A DNA stretch of 64,000 nucleotides from Amoebidium appalachense (Eukaryota > Ichthyosporea): contig CAVNZM010000017.1 of the NCBI GenBank assembly GCA_963693365.1, positions 4,154,001 to 4,218,000 of the forward strand. The letters are read 5' to 3'. Shown here piece after piece: positions 10,783 to 42,920 of the stretch. Position 1 is the stretch's first letter, and each line of letters starts with the position of its first letter. The position numbers were made by a program, and so were the translations under genes. The notes below the pieces were generated by a model. That model saw only the letters and a program-made list of their open reading frames with translations. It ran no database searches and was not told where the DNA came from.

Positions 10783-11058
10783 TGTACGTTTCATATGCGC
10801 AGCAGATGAAAGATGTTTCACGGATCACTTCGGGCGCAGGCAGCCGGGCGGCCCATGACGTCACGGGCCGCGGCGCCAGGCGCAGCCGCAGCGGCGGCTG
10901 ACATCGGTCTGGCGCAGCGCCTGACGTCAGGCGCCACCAGCGCCGGTATTTCCGGCGCAGCACACTGCAGATGCAGGCCACCTTCGTTTTCGCCGTGTGC
11001 TGCACGTACGGTTTTTGTTAGCACGATTGCGTTTTCGGTGGCTAGCACACGGCGGCTC
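10783..11058 (+). repeat. Ngaro split repeat A2
   Basis: The 276-bp copy of A1 (5650-5925), identical by eye, including both GACGTC palindromes. A1/A2 identity indicates a young insertion. Confidence 0.85.
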
Positions 11059-11138
11059 CCACCCACCCACCTCTCAGTCTGTATACATGACGGTGTACGT
11101 ATGCGACTGTGACTGGCTCACAGCCCGATTGCAGCGGC

Positions 11139-11144
11139 AATAAA
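11139..11144 (+). terminator. AATAAA poly(A) signal of the Ngaro element
   Basis: A canonical AATAAA lies between A2 and B2, where the element's transcript would be expected to end. Confidence 0.5.
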
Positions 11145-11171
11145 GCATGTCGAGGCGGGGCCCAGCCCCGG

Positions 11172-11243
11172 CTGGTGCGGGGGGGCTCATGGCATGGACC
11201 CCCCCTGGCGGCCCCCGCCTCGGCCAGCCCCTTGGGTGCAGGC
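11172..11243 (+). repeat. Ngaro repeat B2, left part, including target duplication 11236-11243
   Basis: The left 72 bp of B2 match B1 up to GTGCAGGC, where the P-type element begins. The remainder of B2 resumes at 14632. The 8 bp GTGCAGGC (11236-11243) is repeated at 14624-14631 and occurs only once in intact B1. Confidence 0.85.
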
Positions 11244-11279
11244 CAAGGCCTCCTAAATAGCACACCGGGCCGAGGCACG
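11244..11279 (+). repeat. P-type element left terminal inverted repeat, 36 bp
   Basis: This is a perfect inverted match to 14588-14623. Its first 22 bp also occur alone at 43550-43571. Confidence 0.9.
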
Positions 11280-12051
11280 AGGTCGTCACATATGAGAGGT
11301 GACGTCATCAAGAGTAGGGTTAGCTTCCAGCCGAATCCAGCGAAATGATTGGCCAACTGAGGAACGCGCGAAACCCAGTAAAGGCGATTTCGATTGGATA
11401 GAAGATTTTTGACTGCCATTTAGTGATTGGACAATACAGCAAATGGCGGGCTTTTGGTGTTCTTTGTATACTAGCATCTGCTTACCCATAATATGTAATA
11501 GGGGTGTCAGATCCTACGATGGCGCTCATTGTTGCCTAGCATGTACATATGTCACTGGCTGCATTTGATTGGCTGTGCTGGAAAACGCAGTAGGCCGTCG
11601 AATGTGGCTGGGCCTCCGGCAATGTCCACGCAATAAAAAGTGTGTAAACCCCTTTGTATACTCGGGAAAATGTGGGGTACCAACATTAAGGATAAGGCAA
11701 AACCAACAATATTAGTATCTAGCCTGTTTTAATAGCTTTATGAAATAATAAATACGTCAAAGCGCTCATTTATTTAACATTTAAATGGTTTATGCCATTT
11801 TTTGGCGTTTAAAATATAATTTTAGGGAGTTATTTTAAGGGGTTAAGACTTTAAGCTGACGTAAGTACAATTACTTCATCAATCCCCGTCGATCTCTCGT
11901 TGTGATCTAGGGGGCTGTGTGCCGGCCGCTTGGGTTGCTGCTACACGTGGAAAAGTAACTATTTCTTTGCCACCACTTTACGTGAAGTGCTCCTGCATTA
12001 TATTTAAAAAAGGCTGGGCAGTGCCACTTTGGCCACGCCCAGCCGCTACGC

Positions 12052-12500
12052 AGATGCCAAGATCTTGTGCTGTCTACGGCTGCACAATTAATTACAAAGG
12101 GCACGAGTGTGCATCTTGTTTTGCTTTTCCTAACAAAACTAAAGAGCCCGAGCGTTTTCACAAGTGGGTCAGTTTCTGCAAACGCCAAGACTTAACGGTA
12201 AATAGTAACACAAGCTGTATAGGTATTTGTATCAAAATTTTAGGCTCGAACAACTTGACCTAGGTTTTGACTACAAAGATCCTAAAACAGATATATCTCG
12301 GTTTATTAAACATTCCCACCCGAGGTACAAAGAGAATCAGATTCCTTGCATATTCAACACAGAACTGAATATAGTCATAGAGGAAAAGACACCCAGGAGA
12401 AACCCAGAGGATAGAAGAGAAGAGCAAAACAAACGAGCAAAGCTCCAGGCCCCCCCCCCCCCCTCCCCCCCCCCCCCCCTCCCCCCCCCCCTCATACAGT
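12052..12500 (+). pseudogene. THAP-domain N-terminus of the P-type transposase, frame-disrupted
   Basis: ATG 12052 opens MPRSCAVYGC...C, with F-AFP and a FHKWVSFCKR helix. This matches the start of the C2CH THAP DNA-binding domain, which in P transposases recognises internal terminal sequences. The distal C-x2-H part should follow NSNTS; instead the frame gives CIGICIK, and the matching continuation (NFRLEQLDLGF) is one base out of frame near 12230-12240. The His ligand is absent in the sequence as read. The second frame then runs to a Lys/Arg/Glu-rich segment (RRNPEDRREEQNKRAK) ending at poly-C near 12450. This is either a decayed domain or one spliced in a way I cannot see. Confidence 0.6.
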
Positions 12501-12906
12501 AGTCCTCATGCATACTGTTTTGCAATGGCCTGCTGCAGTGTTGATCATGGTTCGAGCTCTCTCTCTCTAGCTCTCTCTCTCTCTCTCTCTCTCTCCCCCC
12601 CCCCCCCCCCTCTCTCTCTCCCCCCCCTCTCCCTCCCCCCCTCTCTCACACAGACACACTCTCTCTCTATTCCCCCCCCCCCCCCCCACACACACACACA
12701 CACCCTCCCTTCTCGCTCCCCCCCCCCCCCCCCCCCCCCCCCCCTTCTCCCTCCCTCCCCTTCCCGTTTTATGCTGGGCCATTGTGTGATCAGTGGGCAC
12801 CCGTGCACTCAGCCTTTGTGCTTCGATAAGCACGTTGGTTATGCACTCTGGGCCACCCTTTTTTTTGGGAAACTATCCTTAACACTCGGGTTTTAAATGT
12901 TTGCAG

Positions 12907-14426
12907 ATAGCCCTTGTGGAGTATCTAAAGGACGACCTCAACTGGGTCTACGTTCTTCTGGGCAAGATTATGACCGACCAGTTGGAGGGTCGGTTTGGAC
13001 ACTACAGGGAAATGAACGGAGGCAAAGACCAAATTTCCACCCGCCAGGTAGCCTCTTCCCTCCACCCTTGTTCTTCCCCCCCCCCCCCCCCCCCCCTTCC
13101 TCCTCCCCCCACTCCTTTTTTCTGAGACAATTTTTCAGAGTCCCTCCCCCTCCCCCCCCTCCCCCTCGTTCCCAACCAACACCACCAACACCACCACCAT
13201 CCACCCCCCACCCCCTCCCTTTTCCCCTACTCCCCCTCCCCCCCTCCCCCCCCCCCCCCCCCCTTCTTTTTTTCGGATCCTAGAAGGCTTACCCCCACCT
13301 TCCTTCTTTAAACACCAATTGCCAAAAGAAGTAATCCTCCCCCCCCCCCCCCCCCCCTTCACCCCCCTCCCTTTTCCACCTCCATTTCCCAGATCCTCTC
13401 CTTACCGACACAAGCATTGCATTAACTTGCAAACACCCAAATCAGCCGGCTGCAGCTGGCAACTATTTGTGGTCTGTGCGGTGCTCTTCATCTGCACAGT
13501 TGTAAATCAGGATAATGCCAAGCTAACGGAAGGTGTGATATTGAACAGGTGCTTGAGTCTGAGCGGCGCATCCGGCTCATCAACCTCTTCACGTTCCGCC
13601 GGGGCACGGGCAAGGCCGTGGGCATCAGCACTCTCAAGCAGGCCGTCAAGTTCAACGAGGCTGCCCTGCTGGCCAAGCCTGCCGTGTAACTGGACGTTCT
13701 GCTGCAGCCCTTCTCCAGCATTGGCGCTCTGTTGGCTGCCATCACCGTCCCCAACAAGAGCGTGGTCGTCTTTCTCGCCGGCTACGCCTGCTTCAAGACG
13801 GGGCGGGGCTGCAGCTGCAAGCAGTGCCGTGGGCGCTTGTTCAGCAGCCGCCGCCTGGTGGTGGAGATCCCAGCCAGCGTCAGAGCCCAGCTTGGGCCGG
13901 ACGTCATCGACACGTCATACCTGGAGGCCATCGACCGTGGGGGGCTTTCTACTCCCTCCTACGCGGCCTATGTGGTCGCGGAGACCACTGTGCGCGTGAT
14001 GGAGTGCCTCACCAGCAAGGAGCTGGAGGGCAAGTTTCTGCACGCCGGCTCCCACCGCCTGCTGGTTCACACGCTCGCGGTTCAGCACGCCAAGAGCCGG
14101 CCGGAGACAGAGACAATTCGAGGCATTACTTGTGAGGAGTGCGGGGAGGACACGGCGCAGTACCTCGACGGCATCGCCATGAGAATGACCAACATTTTGC
14201 TCAACAACTACACCAAGGAACGCAAAGCGAAAAAGAAACACCAACCAACAAGCCAAACCGGCAAACCAAGAAATACGAGGGTGCATCAACCGGTTTATTG
14301 GCGGCGCACGCCGCGGACGACGGCCCCAGCGCCAGCGACGACGTGGAGGCTGTGCTCGAGGAGGAGGACTTCGACGTTTTCTCGTTTTTGAACGACGACG
14401 CACTGGGTGCGTTGTGTGCGACTTAG
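12907..14426 (+). pseudogene. C-terminal part of a P/THAP9-like transposase
   Basis: Two exons join in frame. 12907-13047 (after TTTGCAG) encodes DDLNWVYVLLGKIM then QLEGRFGHYREMNGG, the conserved Q-x-E-x-x-F-G-x-x-R block of P/THAP9 transposases. 13549 onward (after AACAG) encodes VLESERRIRL, then LAGYACFKTGRGCSCKQC, matching the family's cysteine-bearing C-terminal segment. An in-frame TAA at 13687-13689 interrupts it. Near 14260-14280 homology and composition move to another frame ending in an acidic tail (DDVEAVLEEEDFDVFSFL) with stop 14424-14426. Only about 330 aa of a roughly 750-aa family protein are visible; the catalytic middle is missing. It is probably inactive. Confidence 0.7.
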
Positions 14427-14587
14427 GCAGTGATAGGCAGTGATGATTGCGTCTGGTAGTTTAGCGTAATGTTTGCACAAGTTTTGCACTAAAAATAGTC
14501 TGATGTAGGAGACCCCGGAGGGGCATGTAAGATTTCAGTTTTCGATCACCCTACTCTTTACACGTAATCTGGAGTATTAGTCTATTG

Positions 14588-14623
14588 CGTGCCTCGGCCC
14601 GGTGTGCTATTTAGGAGGCCTTG
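14588..14623 (+). repeat. P-type element right terminal inverted repeat, 36 bp
   Basis: This is the reverse complement of 11244-11279 without mismatch. It is followed by the second GTGCAGGC (14624-14631). Confidence 0.9.
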
Positions 14624-14692
14624 GTGCAGGCACGACGGCCTGCACTCCACGGACACGGGGGGCATGAGGCAAGCACGAGTGAGTGATGTGAA
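14624..14692 (+). repeat. Ngaro repeat B2, right part
   Basis: It resumes B2 after the duplication and matches B1 up to GTGATGTGAA, which marks the 3' end of the retrotransposon. Only 216 bp separate it from the next gene's ATG. Confidence 0.8.
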
Positions 14693-14743
14693 CGTGATTT
14701 AGACTAATATCATTTCAAGCGAACGGAACGTTTTCGTGTTCGT

Positions 14744-14751
14744 TTATAAAT
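14744..14751 (+). promoter_or_regulatory. TATA-like TTATAAAT upstream of the seven-exon gene
   Basis: A TATA-like sequence lies 158 bp upstream of ATG 14909, within the short gap between the retrotransposon end and the gene. CGAAC/GTTCG repeats surround it. Function is inferred from position. Confidence 0.3.
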
Positions 14752-14908
14752 TCGGCACGTTCGAACCGACCGGTAGGCTACAATTTTGTTTAAACAGCAG
14801 AGATCTAGCGTTTAGGAGTTTCTTTCTGCCTTGTTACAGAACTAGGGTTTTCTCGCGAAGCAAGTGTTCACGTTGGAAGTAGCTGTGGTAGGCTAGAGAG
14901 CATGCAAG

Positions 14909-25180
<10,272 letters not shown>

Positions 25181-25597
25181 ATTCTGGTTAGACGTTAGCA
25201 TGTAGACATACATGCATGAACTTTTTTTATTAAAAAAGAAAAATTTGTTTTTTTAACGATTACAAATGATGCGTACATCTCATGGTATATAGGTATACAC
25301 ACGTTTGTGTGTTTATAGGTAAATGTTAGTGTATATATGTATGGGAGAATTTCAAACCGGATTGCAGGTACTGGATTCGGAAGGCCTGTTGAAGGATTTT
25401 TTTTGTGTGCGCGCGGTGTGTGTGTGTGTATGCGCGCCCGCACGTGCGTGTGCGTGTGTGTGGGCGTCCGGGCCCTCTCGATCACTCACTCTCTCCCTCC
25501 CTCCCTTTCTCTTGCTTCCTCACCCCTCCCCAGTGCACAGTGTGTGGTGTCCCGCGTCATGTACATTATATATCGCTGAGGGGACAAGTTTATCGAG

Positions 25598-25638
<41 letters not shown>

Positions 25639-25747
25639 CCCACAAACAAAAAAAAAAAAAAAAAAGCCCGAGACTGGTCTCTGTGCCTCTTGTATTCAAT
25701 TCAGTGTAAACCCCTGTGTTACGCCGGTCGTTGGAGAGAGAGAGAGA

Positions 25748-25781
<34 letters not shown>

Positions 25782-26212
25782 CAGTGCCTTTTTGTTTTAA
25801 TACCTTTCTTAGGTTCTCGGAAATGGGTGTCAGTGGGGTGGTGTTTGTATTTGTGTGGGGGTGCACAACACGGTGTTGTCGTTTTGGCTTTTGTTTAGCA
25901 CGGGTCTGGGCCTTGCATACTCGACAACAAGATTTATTACACATGTCGTTTAGAACCATCCGATGGTGTGTTAGCCTAACACGAGAATCCGTAGATAAAT
26001 AATTTCGCGTTATAACATAGCAGTTACAAGCTACATAAATACAATAACCACCAGTTATAAAGGGTGAACTTATACTGGCAGGTTAGAAGGGAGAGAGTCG
26101 TTATGCCACTTACCACTATGTATGGACTTACCACTGTGAACAATCGGACCCGTCTACTTGTGCATTTATGTGTACCTGTGCCTGTGTGCGTGTGCGTGTG
26201 CGTGTGCGTGTG

Positions 26213-26277
<65 letters not shown>

Positions 26278-26375
26278 TGTGTATGTGTGTGTGTGTGTGC
26301 AAGTGTGCTTAGGTACTCAGTTTTTAGGTTCGAATGGGAGAACCCTCGTCTCTCTCTCTCAGCTCTCTCTCCCTC

Positions 26376-26412
<37 letters not shown>

Positions 26413-27638
26413 GCTCTCTCTCTCTCTCCCCCCCCCCCCTCCCTTCTCTCACACACCCCCCCCCCCCTCTCTCCCTTCTCTCTCTCTCTTCTCTCCCTCC
26501 CTCTCGCTCGCTCTCCCTCCCTCCCTCCATTCCCCCTCCTCTCCCTCTCCCTCCCTCTCCCTCTCGCTCCCCCCCCCCCCCCCGGCCTCTCCCCCTCCCC
26601 CCCCCCCCCCCCCTCTCTCCCTCTCTATTCCCCCCCACACACACACAAACACACACAGACACATATTCCCCCCCTTTCGCAGCTACCTCTTCCCCCTCCC
26701 CCTCCCTCCCTTCAGCCGCTTCCAACCACCGGTAGCAGATGCACGCCACTCTTCCGGCACCTTAAATTTATTACCCAACCACCTCTATGTCCAAATTTCC
26801 CTCCTTCTCCTTACGATAGTCACCGCCATTAGTGCTGTGAATATTCAGGTACATAAATTGCTGCCTCTTCCCTGGGTTTTGCAGCAAGCGCATCATAAAT
26901 AACCGTTCACAAACTAGAGTCTTTGGGCGATGACGCCATTTAATCTTATGCTGGTGCTGTTCAGCCACCCAGTAGTCCAAAATCCTGAATATAGTAGAGT
27001 AGAGTAGTCGCTTTAGACTAAAGTCAGCCCCAAGCATAGATGATAGTGTCATCCAATCGGATCGGAATCGGATCGATCTCTGATCAATCGAGCAGATCGC
27101 TAGGCGAATCGGATCCTCGTTCTCCGCTAATCAGCAGATCCCGTGGCTTGGAATCGGATCGGGCCTTGCGATCAGATTTTTTCAACCTATATTTAGAATC
27201 ATTTTTCCTAAACATATAATCCCATTGTTACTTATTTTAGATGTCCGCTTGGCCCACTGTAGATCGCAACAGACAGGTCATTTGTTCTTGTCGGTTGCAA
27301 ATCGGCCAAAAGTTTACGTTTGCGTTTGACACATAGCGCGCGACCGTCCTTCTTGTTCTTTTGGGCTGTTTGTTTGGGTATGGTGGGTTCTACTGGGTTG
27401 GTTTTGTGTTAATTCCACGTCTCTCTTGTTTTCTAAAGCTCCCTTTATTGTCCCAGTTTTTTTTTCATGTAGTCCGAGTATATAACCTTCTGGTGTGGGC
27501 AGAAAACCAAGCTTATTCCTTTTTCGTTTCTTGAAGCTCGAACAAGAGCGTGTAAGAGGGGAACGTGTCCTCTTTGATCAATCTCCTTTCATTTTCGTTC
27601 ACCTTACTTTGGTGTAAAGGGTTTGCTGGCGGGCACCA
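25181..27638. other. Intergenic region before the GATA gene
   Basis: This holds the 3' flank of the seven-exon gene, (TG)n at 26217-26275, CT/C-rich sequence at 26343-26630, and complex sequence from 26740 with no recognisable gene. A dense GATC cluster (27055-27172) lies about 470 bp upstream of the GATA ATG. Poly-C (25598-25636) and poly-G (25751-25778) tracts are also present. Confidence 0.6.
27055..27172. promoter_or_regulatory. GATC/ATCGGATC motif cluster upstream of the GATA gene
   Basis: About nine GATC occurrences lie within 118 bp, many as AATCGGATCG. This could be a degenerate repeat or a binding-site array. Regulation of the downstream gene is only a possibility. Confidence 0.3.
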
Positions 27639-28095
27639 TGGACAGTTCCGAAGAGAGAACGGAGGAGGGCCATTATGTGTCAGAGGAACAGGTGAGCTTG
27701 CAACTGTCATGTTGTCTTTAGAAGAAGGTTCAATTTTTCCGTTGTTCTGCTTGGGTGGAGCCATAGCTCGACTAGATCTTGGCTTCACTTAATATTGTTG
27801 TTGAATTCACACGCACTTTGCTTGTTGTTCTGAAACAGGCGGCTGTTTGATTGCTTCGGGTGCAACGAGGAAACGAGGGAGGGGGAGGGAGTGGGGAAGT
27901 AGGAAATGGAAGAGGCTTTGATGAAAATGACAAAGGAGTATGGATGTCTTGAGGACGGAACGAGGTTTGAGTTGGTGTGTGGTTTGTCCCATTATGTTGT
28001 TGGTATTTTCTTGTTCTTTCTTTTGAATGTGTTCTCTGAGTATTTATGACACCTAGCGACTAATGCCCATCCTCCCACCGCGTTCCCCCGTTTCC

Positions 28096-28142
<47 letters not shown>

Positions 28143-29533
28143 ACGCACATCTGGCCTGTCATACTCTTCTACCTAATCGTGCAAATAGTCTTTCCCATTC
28201 TCTCTTGAGCTTGAATGAATGTTTGACTAAACTTCACTTTGTTCTCAATTTTCGTTTTGCTTTTGCCACTCTGCAGGGTGGTGAACATGACCACGATCAC
28301 GGCCACTACTCCGAACAGCATCACGATTCAGAATCCGGTTTCGGCGGTGTGCAGGCAAGCAGCGGAATCAAGCGCATACGAAACAAGAAGGGAAAGCGCT
28401 GCGCAAACTGCGGCACGGACAACACCCCATTCTTCCGAAACATCAAATCGGAGAGGCCCGATGGCACCACCGTCGATCGGCTCCTGTGCAATTCATGTGG
28501 CCTTTACTACCGCCGCCATCACAAGGATCGGCCCGTGGACCTTTACAAGGATTATGTCCCCACGCCGAGAACTTTCCGGAAGAAGGAGACCACCCAGTTT
28601 GAGTCGGATTTGAAGGCGCTTCGCGCGCTTAAGAACCAATGGCCGGCTTTCCCTACGCCCGTGTTTGGGGAAAACAATGTCATGCAGGGGGGGATGTACG
28701 GGAGACCGCCCCCGAAAAAGGCAAGGAGTGACGATGAGGATGACGACTCTTCGAGTGATGACCCCGCCATGGCGCCCATGGTCGCGATATCGGAGAGCGA
28801 TGACAGTGACGGGGAAGGGGAGGGGGCTGGGGAGGGAGGGGAGAGGAAGAAGAAGAGGAAGAAAGGGTTCAAGTCGGGCAGCGATGATGAGAGCGGGGAG
28901 GGAGGGGAGGGGGGGCCGGACTATGGACAGTGGCCCTACCCGGCCCACCCGGGAGCATACGGGTACAACTACACGTACGTGTACCTCCCCATGTCCGCCG
29001 CGCCATTCGTGGAAAAACTTGTGCCGTGGGATCCGAGCAAATCGGTGGCGGCGGGAGGTGGATCCGATGGGGAATCGTGGAAAAACACGCCGGCGGCGGC
29101 TTTGGATAGCAACTATGTGAGCACTGGGTCCAAGCCGAGGAACTACCGTGCGGCGGCAAAGGCGGCGGGGGGGCTTTTGCCGGCGGACGATGGGCGAAAC
29201 CGGCAATGTCAGAATTGCGGGGTTCGTGCGACGCACATGTGGCGAAAGAGCAAGTACCTACAGGCCCCAGGGGTGGAGGAAGGAGGGAAAGGGCCGGAGG
29301 TTTGGCTTTGCAACGCGTGCGGAATATACGAGACTAAGTCTATGGGCCAACAGAGACCGCTGGCGATGATAAAGAAGGACAACGAGAGGAAGGAGAAACT
29401 GAGGGCGAGGGTTTTGGCGGAGAGACAGGTGGCGGGAGAGGACGTGGGGAGCGGGAACGAGGGGAGGGGGTCGGAGTCGGAGGAGCCGACGCTTCCTGCG
29501 ATTAAGAATATACAGGATCCTGGCGTGAGTTAG
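27639..29533 (+). CDS. GATA-type double zinc-finger transcription factor, 436 aa
   Basis: This is a nuclear DNA-binding protein. Exon 1 is 27639-27692 (ATG in GCACCATGG, donor GTGAGC); exon 2 is 28277-29533 (acceptor CTCTGCAG); the join is in frame. A His/Asp/Glu-rich stretch (about 19-38) precedes a basic IRNKKGKR. Finger 1 is C60-x2-C63...C89-x2-C92 (LCNSCGLYYRRHH follows); finger 2 is C329-x2-C332...C363-x2-C366 (LCNACGIYETK follows). The loops are 25 and 30 residues, longer than the usual 17-20. Between the fingers are acidic/Ser tracts, a KKKRKKG basic cluster and a Gly/Tyr-rich segment; the tail is Glu-rich. Spacing within LCNxCGxY and the downstream basic residues place it in the GATA family, but its targets are unknown. 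Confidence 0.88.
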
Positions 29534-29864
29534 AGGTGGAAAGGGGGGGGGGGGGGGGGGAGGGGAGTTTGGGATGGGAGAGGGGGAGGTGAGTGTTGTG
29601 AGGGTGATGGTATTACCGCTCACGGATGAAGGGTGTGTTTGGGGGGGGGGGGGGGGGGGGGGGTTTGCTTGTGCGTGTGCTGACAGGCCAGCTTTTTGTT
29701 GGACTGCGGTGAAATGTAGTTCTTCATTTTGTCAATGACCCGTTGGACCAATTTTCTTGGACTTGCCTGTTTTTCGTTCGTTGTTTTCTATATTTCATAG
29801 AGATCTTGTGATGCCTTGAGCCGGGATGGTGGTTTTTTGTTAACATTGTTTTTATTTCTTATGA

Positions 29865-29911
<47 letters not shown>

Positions 29912-30995
29912 TGTGTGTGTGTGTTTCTTTGGGGGGGGGGGGGAGGGGGGGGGGGGGGCAGTTGTAGTGCTATCCCCTGCCTTGTGCGAGTATCCCATGA
30001 AGTGTCTGATGTGATTGTATTCAGAGGTACGCTATGGCGCGAAATCTAGACTGGTATACGACGTAGGTGGGATATTCTACACAGGTATTATGTGTCCTTC
30101 CCCGGTAATTTGGATATCTGATTTTTGAATTTTGGTTTCCTTTTTCTTAGTCTTGATAGGAGCATGTTTTTTGTTCTTTTTTTGTTTTGTTTTTGTTTGT
30201 TTGTTTGTTTGTTTTTCGGAGAGGGGGGGGGGGGGTCAAAGATAGAAAACAAGTTACACACTGGATGTATGCATGTACATTTCATGTAGCAGAAATATCG
30301 CTCCTTTTCACGTTTACGAAAGTCTCAACTGTGTGTGTGTGCGTGTGTGTGTATGTGTGTGTGTGGGGGGGGGGGGGGGGGGGGTTAGAAATCAGATGGA
30401 GTATATTGCATACGTATCGTACAATGAGAGAGATGATGGTGAAGGTATCATACCAGACTGCAACATGTTGCAAGGGAACGGACCAGTCTGAGGTGCTTTT
30501 AATTTATGAATATAACTTACATTTCTTATTGACCATCATTATGATCTTTTATATTTTTAAACGGCCACAGTGATTGGCAGGCGCTTAGCAATACCCCGGG
30601 CCATCTCACTGAAGCGCAATACGTCTTGCACGTTGTGATGTATATGTGATGTGTTTTGCAAATGAATTTCACTTCCTGTTGTGAGCCTGCCATAAATTGT
30701 TTTGTGTTCGTGAGGCCGCGGGTGGTGAATTCTTGAGTAGGGCAGGGCGACCCAGCAAATGGCCGTCAGCATGTGGCAACGGGCCCGTGATGTATGTGTA
30801 TTCGTGCGTACATGCATATGTGTGTTTACGCCGTGTGTGTGTGTGTGTGTGTGGGCCGTGTGCATGTGCGTGTATGTGTGTTTGTGTACATGTGGGTGTG
30901 CGTGTGCGTGTGTATGTGTGTTTGTTTGGGTGTGCGTGTGCGTGTGCGTGTGTATGTGTGTGGGTGTGTGTGTATGTGCCTGTGTATCTGCCGGG

Positions 30996-31034
<39 letters not shown>

Positions 31035-31748
31035 GGTGAAAAATCCCAAGCGAGGGAGGATTATTGCGACTGGGGGGAGAGGGCTGGATCGCGCCTGGGA
31101 TGGGGGAATCAGATCATTTTTATTGATTAGAACGAATTTAGCTGCAGCCTGTAGTAGTAGCTTTAGTAGTTGGGTATATATCCCCAGATGTTGTTCTTGA
31201 AGCACCCATCAAGCCAGTGGTGTGAGCTCGAGAAGCATGCATATGTATTAGCGCTTACAAAGAGAATTTAGAAATCCATAAAAGAATACACAGTATCTTG
31301 AACTTTCTCATAATGCTTTACAAATAGAGAACTAATAGTATGAATTACTTTGTTCGAAATTTCAGAATAAAATACACAAGCATATGCAAGGCATGCCAAT
31401 TACTATTAGAGCTGTGCTGCCCGTTTGCATTCCATTCGCAAGAAAAAGAAAGAAAAAGCCTCAGAAAATTTTAACCACTGTACCTAAACAGCATCATTAC
31501 GAGCAGAAAAACAATATTCATACGAAAATCTTGACAGAGCTTATGAATAGGAAAACCCCATTTTCAGATACCCCTAAATAAACTTGATTTGGTTTCGGCC
31601 GAACCCAAATATACTACTGTCTGCCCAAGCTCAGAGGCGGCTCATTGACCATTCATTCCAGAAAAGAAATAAATGAGATTACAGTAAGATGGAAACTAAA
31701 AAATTATTAAACTATTGCATGATCATAACATTGTGTGTGTGGTTGTGT

Positions 31749-31800
<52 letters not shown>

Positions 31801-31886
31801 CCGAGCGCGAGCGCGAGCGTGTGTGTGTGTGTGTGTGCGTGTGCGTGCGTGTGCGTGTGCGTGTGTGTGTCTGCGTGCGTGGTTGC

Positions 31887-31975
<89 letters not shown>

Positions 31976-32084
31976 TGTGTGTGTGTCTGTGTGTGTCTGT
32001 GTGTGTGTGTTTGTCTTTGTGTGTGGTGCGTGTGCGCGCGCCTAGAGGTGTACGTATTTTTTTTGTATGTGTATGTACTTGTGT

Positions 32085-32143
<59 letters not shown>

Positions 32144-32180
32144 GGCGCGTGTTTTTGTGTCTGTGCCCACGTGCACGCAC
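29534..32180. other. Convergent intergenic region between the GATA gene and the PITP gene
   Basis: No gene is supported. It has poly-G tracts (29548-29560, 29641-29663, 30365-30383, 30998-31033), a (GT)n at 29867-29922, GTTT repeats at 30189-30213, A/T-rich complex sequence at 31200-31730, and (TG)n with CGTG variants at 31733-32150 reaching within 30 bp of the PITP stop codon. The two genes are tail to tail. Confidence 0.6.

Positions 32181-42920
<10,740 letters not shown>

Larger units (their letters stand above)
11244..14623 (+). mobile_element. P-type (THAP) DNA transposon, 3,380 bp, nested in the Ngaro B2 repeat
   Basis: The termini are perfect 36-bp inverted repeats, 11244-11279 and 14588-14623, beginning CAAGGCCTCC. 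They are flanked by the 8-bp duplication GTGCAGGC. Terminal CA and an 8-bp, GC-rich duplication are the known signature of the P superfamily. The interior encodes a THAP zinc-finger segment (from 12052) and the C-terminal part of a P/THAP9-like transposase (12907-14426). The transposase is broken by a nonsense codon and frame changes, and its middle appears to be missing. Poly-C and CT tracts fill the introns or deleted middle. The ends are intact, so it may still be mobilised in trans (inference). Confidence 0.85.
5650..14692 (+). mobile_element. Ngaro-like tyrosine-recombinase (DIRS-order) retrotransposon, interrupted by a P-type element
   Basis: The element has split direct repeats in the order A1 (5650-5925), internal region, B1 (10650-10782), A2 (10783-11058), B2 (11172-11243 continued at 14632-14692). 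This A1...B1-A2-B2 layout, with RT, RNase H and a tyrosine recombinase instead of a DDE integrase, is the known Ngaro arrangement. A1 and A2 (276 bp each) read as identical, so insertion is recent. Without the nested transposon the element would be about 5.65 kb. Gene order is gag, RT, RNase H, YR; I saw no methyltransferase domain, unlike DIRS1 and PAT. The pol frame is shifted near 7995 and B2 is split, so this copy is probably not autonomous. No target-site duplication is visible, as expected for YR elements. Confidence 0.85.

Noticed and set aside
5650-11058. A1/A2 as LTRs of a Gypsy- or Copia-type element
   Set aside because: No TG...CA LTR ends, target duplication, protease or DDE integrase; a tyrosine recombinase and the B1-A2-B2 arrangement indicate an Ngaro-like element.
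11241-14630. 6-bp duplication TGCAGG with a repeat end starting CC
   Set aside because: The alternative placement giving an 8-bp duplication and CA termini fits the empty site equally well and matches P-superfamily rules.
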